From: Azonexus sp. R2A61 | GTDB lineage: Bacteria > Pseudomonadota > Gammaproteobacteria > Burkholderiales > Rhodocyclaceae | Assembly: GCF_021401135.1 (NCBI RefSeq) | Contig: NZ_JACBFO010000003.1 | Coordinates: 496,001 to 560,000 of the forward strand | Reading direction: 5' to 3' | DNA: 64,000 nucleotides | Part shown: one piece after another, positions 61,034 to 64,000 of the stretch | How positions within the stretch are numbered: position 1 is the first letter of the stretch | How the letters are laid out: each line of letters begins with the position of its first letter | The notes under the pieces: model-generated | The model's input: the letters and a program-made list of their open reading frames with translations, nothing else | The model's database searches: none | What the model was told of the DNA's origin: nothing | Program-made: the position numbers and the translations under genes

Positions 61034-62817
61034 TACATCATCCTCCGGGAGCCGCCGTAGTCAGCGCTGTCGTTATTGGCCGAACCACGGCGGGGAATCG
61101 ATTGGAAGCCGCTCATGGCGCCGATGGTGCCACCGCGCGTGCTGACCAGCTTCCACAACAGGTACAGTGCAGACAGCCCGTCGTAGTGGTGGCCGGCCTG
61201 CTTTTCCGGCCAGGAGTCCATCTGGGCAAGAAGCTGGATCAACGCCGGATTGAACAGGATGCGCGGCTCCATGGCGTCGTTGACGTACGGCTCCAGGCTG
61301 TCGTAGCGCACTTCAGGTGACACCGTCTCCGTGATACCGATCAGAGGCAGTGCCACACCCTTGCGCAGACCATTGGTAACGAAGGTCTGGCGGCTGTGCT
61401 CGTAGGCGTTGTTGTTCTCGAAGGCGATCGCCAGGCAATTGAACTCGCTCTGGAAGCTGATCAGATCTTCTTCCAGCTTGCTTGGCAGTCGGCGCTTCTG
61501 CGCTGAATACTCAACGTGAAGCTTTGACCGCTCACGGTCCCAGGCGCCGGCCATGATGCAGGATGGGTCTGACTTCTGCCCGTTGCCCATCGAAGGGTCG
61601 CAAGCGCCAAACATGATCCAGTGCTGCAGGCGAGAGACGTAGAAGCGGATGTTGCTGAAGACCTTGTCTTCGTCGCTGCGCGGCTCGCCCTGCATTTCGG
61701 TGTCGAAAGCCTTCTTGTTTTTGGCGCGGGCGCGCATCAGCCAGTACAGGCTGCGCACCTGTGGCCATGAGATCTCGGCACCGGCGTCCATGTCGGCCTT
61801 GCGTTCCAGGTAGAACACGAAGGACGGGCGCTTTTCCTCGGGGAGTACTTCGCCGCGCAGGGACGCTTCTTCCTCGGCCGGCTTGTCATTGTTGAGCATG
61901 ATCTCCTGGCACTGCTCCCAGAGATCCATGCGCGTCGGCAGCGCCTCGATGGCGCGGAAGTGATGCACCAAGTGGCCGATAGCGCTCTTGGCCCGGCTGA
62001 TCGGATCGTCCTTGTCGAGCACCGTGCCGACACCGACAAACTTGACCGTGCCATCCGGCGGGCCGAGGTAGTCGACCGCCTTTTCTAGCCAGCTCCAGCG
62101 GTCGTTGCGCATGGTCGGACTCTTGGCCTCGGCATCGGTAATCAGGTCGTCGCCCAGGAGCAGCTTGGGGCGGCTTGCCCCATGGAAGGTGCCGCGGATC
62201 GCCTGCTCGGCACCGAAGGCTTCCATCTTGACACCGCTCTTGGTGGTGAAGTCACCGATCTTCCAGTTCTTCGTTGTGCCGCAGACCTCGGGGAAGTCGA
62301 GCGCCAGTGCCGCGTTAAAAGTCAGCTCGACCTTAACGACTTCGAGCAGCTTGGTCGGCAGCTTCGTCTCGGCGCCGAGCATGGTGATGTAGTCGATGAA
62401 GTACGGCAGCGTGGCGACGGCTGGCCAGCCGACTTCCTTGCGGATGCTCTCGCGCTGCAGCAGGGCGCGCACGGCACACCACACCGGGCCGACCTTGGTG
62501 GTCAGCGAGGACTTTGCCTCACCCCGCGGTGCCACCCACCATTCCTTGCAGCCATCCGGCTGGTCGAGGATCTGCGGAAAGCGGACGAAGAAGTGATCGT
62601 GGAAGTTCGATGCTGGCGGCCGGATGTGGTGTGACAGGTAGGTGTAGGCGAAGAATTTGAAGTCGCGGTCGACCAGCACCCGGCGCCGGCGCTCGGCGCG
62701 GGCGGCTGGCGATGGGTCGAGGCCAATCGCCCGCGCCTCGGCATCTGCACGGGCGGCACGGGAGATTTCCCGGAGTTCTTCCAGGAAGTCTTTTTCGGTG
62801 GTCTGGTTATTGGCCAT
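61033..62817 (-). CDS. Terminase large subunit (Mu gp28-like)
   Basis: 594 residues. RRRVLVDRDFKFFAYTYLSHH, WWVAPRGEAKSSLTTK (Walker A-like), LLLGDDLITDAEAKSP (Walker B-like) and the nuclease-region ACDPSMGNGQKSDPSCIMAG. Packages DNA by headful cutting. ATG 62,817 (MANNQTTEKDF) preferred over TTG 62,829. Overlaps the 54-residue gene. Confidence 0.93.
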   Translation of the reverse strand: MANNQTTEKDFLEELREISRAARADAEARAIGLDPSPAARAERRRRVLVDRDFKFFAYTYLSHHIRPPASNFHDHFFVRFPQILDQPDGCKEWWVAPRGEAKSSLTTKVGPVWCAVRALLQRESIRKEVGWPAVATLPYFIDYITMLGAETKLPTKLLEVVKVELTFNAALALDFPEVCGTTKNWKIGDFTTKSGVKMEAFGAEQAIRGTFHGASRPKLLLGDDLITDAEAKSPTMRNDRWSWLEKAVDYLGPPDGTVKFVGVGTVLDKDDPISRAKSAIGHLVHHFRAIEALPTRMDLWEQCQEIMLNNDKPAEEEASLRGEVLPEEKRPSFVFYLERKADMDAGAEISWPQVRSLYWLMRARAKNKKAFDTEMQGEPRSDEDKVFSNIRFYVSRLQHWIMFGACDPSMGNGQKSDPSCIMAGAWDRERSKLHVEYSAQKRRLPSKLEEDLISFQSEFNCLAIAFENNNAYEHSRQTFVTNGLRKGVALPLIGITETVSPEVRYDSLEPYVNDAMEPRILFNPALIQLLAQMDSWPEKQAGHHYDGLSALYLLWKLVSTRGGTIGAMSGFQSIPRRGSANNDSADYGGSRRMM

Positions 62818-62971
62818 CGCGCAATGCAACCTTCACCGGTCCCTTGCAGGCTGACTGATGGCCATCGCGGCGTTGAATCACGCCGCATACCAGGCAATGC
62901 GTCCAGCGAACGACGCCGTTTGGCGGCGCCCACTGATGGCGCTTTGGAAATTCCTTCTTGGCTTCAGCCAT
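62807..62971 (-). CDS. 54-residue phage protein with CxxC (hypothetical)
   Basis: Short gene MAEAKKEFPKRHQWAPPNGV..., with HCLVCGVIQ and a later Cys in HQSACKG, so perhaps a minimal zinc-binding protein. The ATG overlaps the stop of the 61-residue gene upstream (ATGGCTGA) and the stop overlaps the terminase start, so it is embedded in a coupled chain. Function unknown. Below common gene-calling size. Confidence 0.6.
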   Translation of the reverse strand: MAEAKKEFPKRHQWAPPNGVVRWTHCLVCGVIQRRDGHQSACKGPVKVALRDGQ

Positions 62972-63149
62972 GACACCCAATCCTCCGGAGCCGGGCGGGG
63001 CCCAGGCGCATCGCCCGGACGCGACCGTTCTTCGTTGCCGGCAAATGGTTCAGGCCGATCTCGAAGCGGCCCTTGTGCAGGTAGCCGAAGCGGCCCCCGT
63101 TCTTCGGACCGCCTCGGACATACCAGTGCGTTTCGCGGAAATCAGCCAT
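62964..63149 (-). CDS. 61-residue phage protein coupled to the Acb2-like gene (hypothetical)
   Basis: MADFRETHWYVRGGPKNGG..., rich in Gly, His and Arg (FGYLHKGRFEIGLNHLP), basic overall. The ATG is four bases after the Acb2 stop and its ribosome-binding site (GAGAG) covers that stop. No family recognised. Its coupling suggests either a structural accessory or a partner in counter-defence. Confidence 0.6.
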   Translation of the reverse strand: MADFRETHWYVRGGPKNGGRFGYLHKGRFEIGLNHLPATKNGRVRAMRLGPARLRRIGCHG

Positions 63150-63153
63150 GCTC

Positions 63154-63474
63154 TCAGGACGGCTGGGCAATTGCCCGAACCAGCGCCATCAGACCGGTTT
63201 CGATGTCCGTCTTGCCAATCGCAGACCAGCGCATCGGCTCGGCACGCTCGAAGCGCCGCAGTTCGACGCACTCGTCGCTTGCTTCGTCTTCCGGCGCGCG
63301 CTTCGAGGCATTGGCAGCGGCGCGCTTAACCTCGTAGTCGGTGGAGAGACGCCCGGCAACTTCCGCCTGCAGGGCCAGCAATTCACGGCCCTTTTCCTTG
63401 ATGCGGTTCATCAGGTCGATTTCTTCCTGGCACAGCTCGCGGTAGCCGCTGATCTTGCGATGTTGGTTTTCCAT
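63154..63474 (-). CDS. acb2: Acb2-type cyclic oligonucleotide sponge (anti-CBASS), Acb2/Tad1 hairpin family
   Basis: 106 residues. N-terminal helix with HRKISGYRELCQEEIDLMNR (5-24) and C-terminal RWSAIGKTDIETGLMALVRA followed by IAQP match the Acb2 family, including the GYR, K and GxMALxR positions. Acb2 hexamers sequester CBASS signals such as 3',3'-cGAMP and cyclic trinucleotides. The middle (about 45-75) is longer and more acidic than in small Acb2 proteins. Located between the terminase genes, directly upstream of two tiny coupled genes. Not tested here. Confidence 0.8.
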   Translation of the reverse strand: MENQHRKISGYRELCQEEIDLMNRIKEKGRELLALQAEVAGRLSTDYEVKRAAANASKRAPEDEASDECVELRRFERAEPMRWSAIGKTDIETGLMALVRAIAQPS

Positions 63475-63494
63475 GCTTCCTCCGTAAAAAATGG

Positions 63495-63992
63495 TTATCC
63501 GTAGGCTTTCGCCAATTCCTCACCGAACACCGGCAGCAGCTCGGCGAAGGCACCGGCCTGTTGCGGGTGGTTCTCTTGGATATAGGCCGCCAGGCGTTTG
63601 AGCACGTCCATGGCGATGCCGAGCTTGTCGGCCTCGGGCATCAGCGACTTACCGCCAGCGCGCAGCTTGGCCACCGTGTCACTCAGCGTAGCCATGGCCT
63701 TGGCCGCATCGACGGGCGATATCTCCGGATCTTGCAGCCCCTCCAGCAGCGCCTCGCAGCGCATCAGCGCAGCGGCGATGATGCGCCCCATGGCCTGCTC
63801 GATACCGCCGCCGGCGACGATCAGTGAGGCGGCGCGGAACTTGTCCCAGTCGGCGCCTTCCTGGCGGGCAGCCCGAAACCAGTTGCGCGCCGTCGCGTAG
63901 GGAACCCCTGCCTGGTCGGCCGCGGCTTCCAGCGGCAGGCCGCCGATGTAGGCACTGCGCAGCGTCATACGGGTTTCCGGCGGATGCGCCAT
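63495..63992 (-). CDS. Terminase small subunit (Mu gp27/DUF1804)
   Basis: 165 residues. DUF1804: MAHPPETRMTLRSAYIGG, a helix-turn-helix AAADQAGVPYATARNWFRAA and a helical oligomerisation part. Recognises phage DNA for packaging. The stop of an upstream gene overlaps its ATG (TGATG), but that gene lies outside the window. Confidence 0.88.
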   Translation of the reverse strand: MAHPPETRMTLRSAYIGGLPLEAAADQAGVPYATARNWFRAARQEGADWDKFRAASLIVAGGGIEQAMGRIIAAALMRCEALLEGLQDPEISPVDAAKAMATLSDTVAKLRAGGKSLMPEADKLGIAMDVLKRLAAYIQENHPQQAGAFAELLPVFGEELAKAYG

Positions 63993-64000
63993 CAGACGGC

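Larger units (their letters stand above)
39245..64000 (-). mobile_element. Mu-like (transposable) prophage, right-end part, continues past the window
   Basis: Every gene from 39.3 kb to the right edge is on the minus strand and follows the order of Mu late genes (gp27 homologue to com). The presumed right end starts TGTAAGCGCGCGG at 39,245, comparable to a Mu end (5'-TG) and followed by two ttttggcacc repeats. Integrase, repressor, transposase A/B and lysis genes are not in the window and are expected to the right. The genes seen are intact, so the prophage may be functional. The exact boundary is inferred, not proven. Confidence 0.85.

Noticed and set aside
1..64000. CRISPR arrays, rRNA genes and insertion sequences
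   Set aside because: No regularly spaced repeats, rRNA sequence or IS transposase frame was found; the only mobile element seen is the Mu-like prophage.

Overview
The window is GC-rich bacterial chromosome ending in a large piece of Mu-like prophage. The host genes (mfd, ispDF, alr-radA, typA, moaA, many c-di-GMP, CHASE2 and FecR proteins) suggest a betaproteobacterium, most likely Rhodocyclales (Dechloromonas/Azonexus type). This placement is inferred from gene style and base composition, not from a marker gene.

Host part, about 1-39,240. It opens with the 5' two thirds or more of mfd on the minus strand, then a HExxH protein, a hydrolase-like protein and an MgtC/DUF4010 membrane protein. 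ispD-ispF follow on the plus strand. Next are a CHASE2 nucleotide cyclase facing a FecR-domain protein, an OmpA-type lipoprotein and an HD-GYP protein; an EnvZ/OmpR pair; tsaB-rimI-uracil-DNA glycosylase; lplT; a LysR regulator with alr-radA; a GGDEF-EAL protein coupled to an FtsX-type permease; and a second FecR/OmpA/CHASE2 locus. In the second locus the CHASE2 protein carries a PP2C phosphatase and is co-transcribed with a metallo-beta-lactamase-fold hydrolase and a STAS protein, with an RsbW-like ATPase nearby. The stretch ends with ygiQ, a truncated haemoglobin, a secreted esterase, typA, a 54-residue membrane protein and moaA.

Prophage part, about 39,245-64,000, running off the right edge. 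All genes lie on the minus strand and follow the Mu late order from gp27 to the tail-fibre and com region: terminase, portal, MuF, gpG, protease, capsid, gp35-gp38, sheath, tube, frameshifted tail chaperone, tape measure, gp43-gp48, fibres, then com with a Dam-type methylase in place of mom. A probable right end (TGTAAGCG at 39,245, followed by two repeats spaced 22 bp apart) lies 177 bp upstream of moaA. The early region (repressor, MuA/MuB, lysis) is outside the window.

Most notable points: (1) an Acb2-type cyclic-oligonucleotide sponge (anti-CBASS) and two coupled small genes, too short for routine gene calling, set between the terminase genes; (2) two paralogous FecR-OmpA-lipoprotein-CHASE2 loci with different outputs (cyclase versus PP2C/STAS partner switch), which look like one envelope-sensing system; (3) a tRNA-like element filling the MuF-gpG gap on the opposite strand; (4) a dnaX-type slippery site in the tail chaperone; (5) com overlapping a Dam gene; (6) a MuF protein with a probable C-terminal nuclease-fold toxin domain; (7) several host genes with a -10 box directly before the start codon, suggesting leaderless mRNAs.
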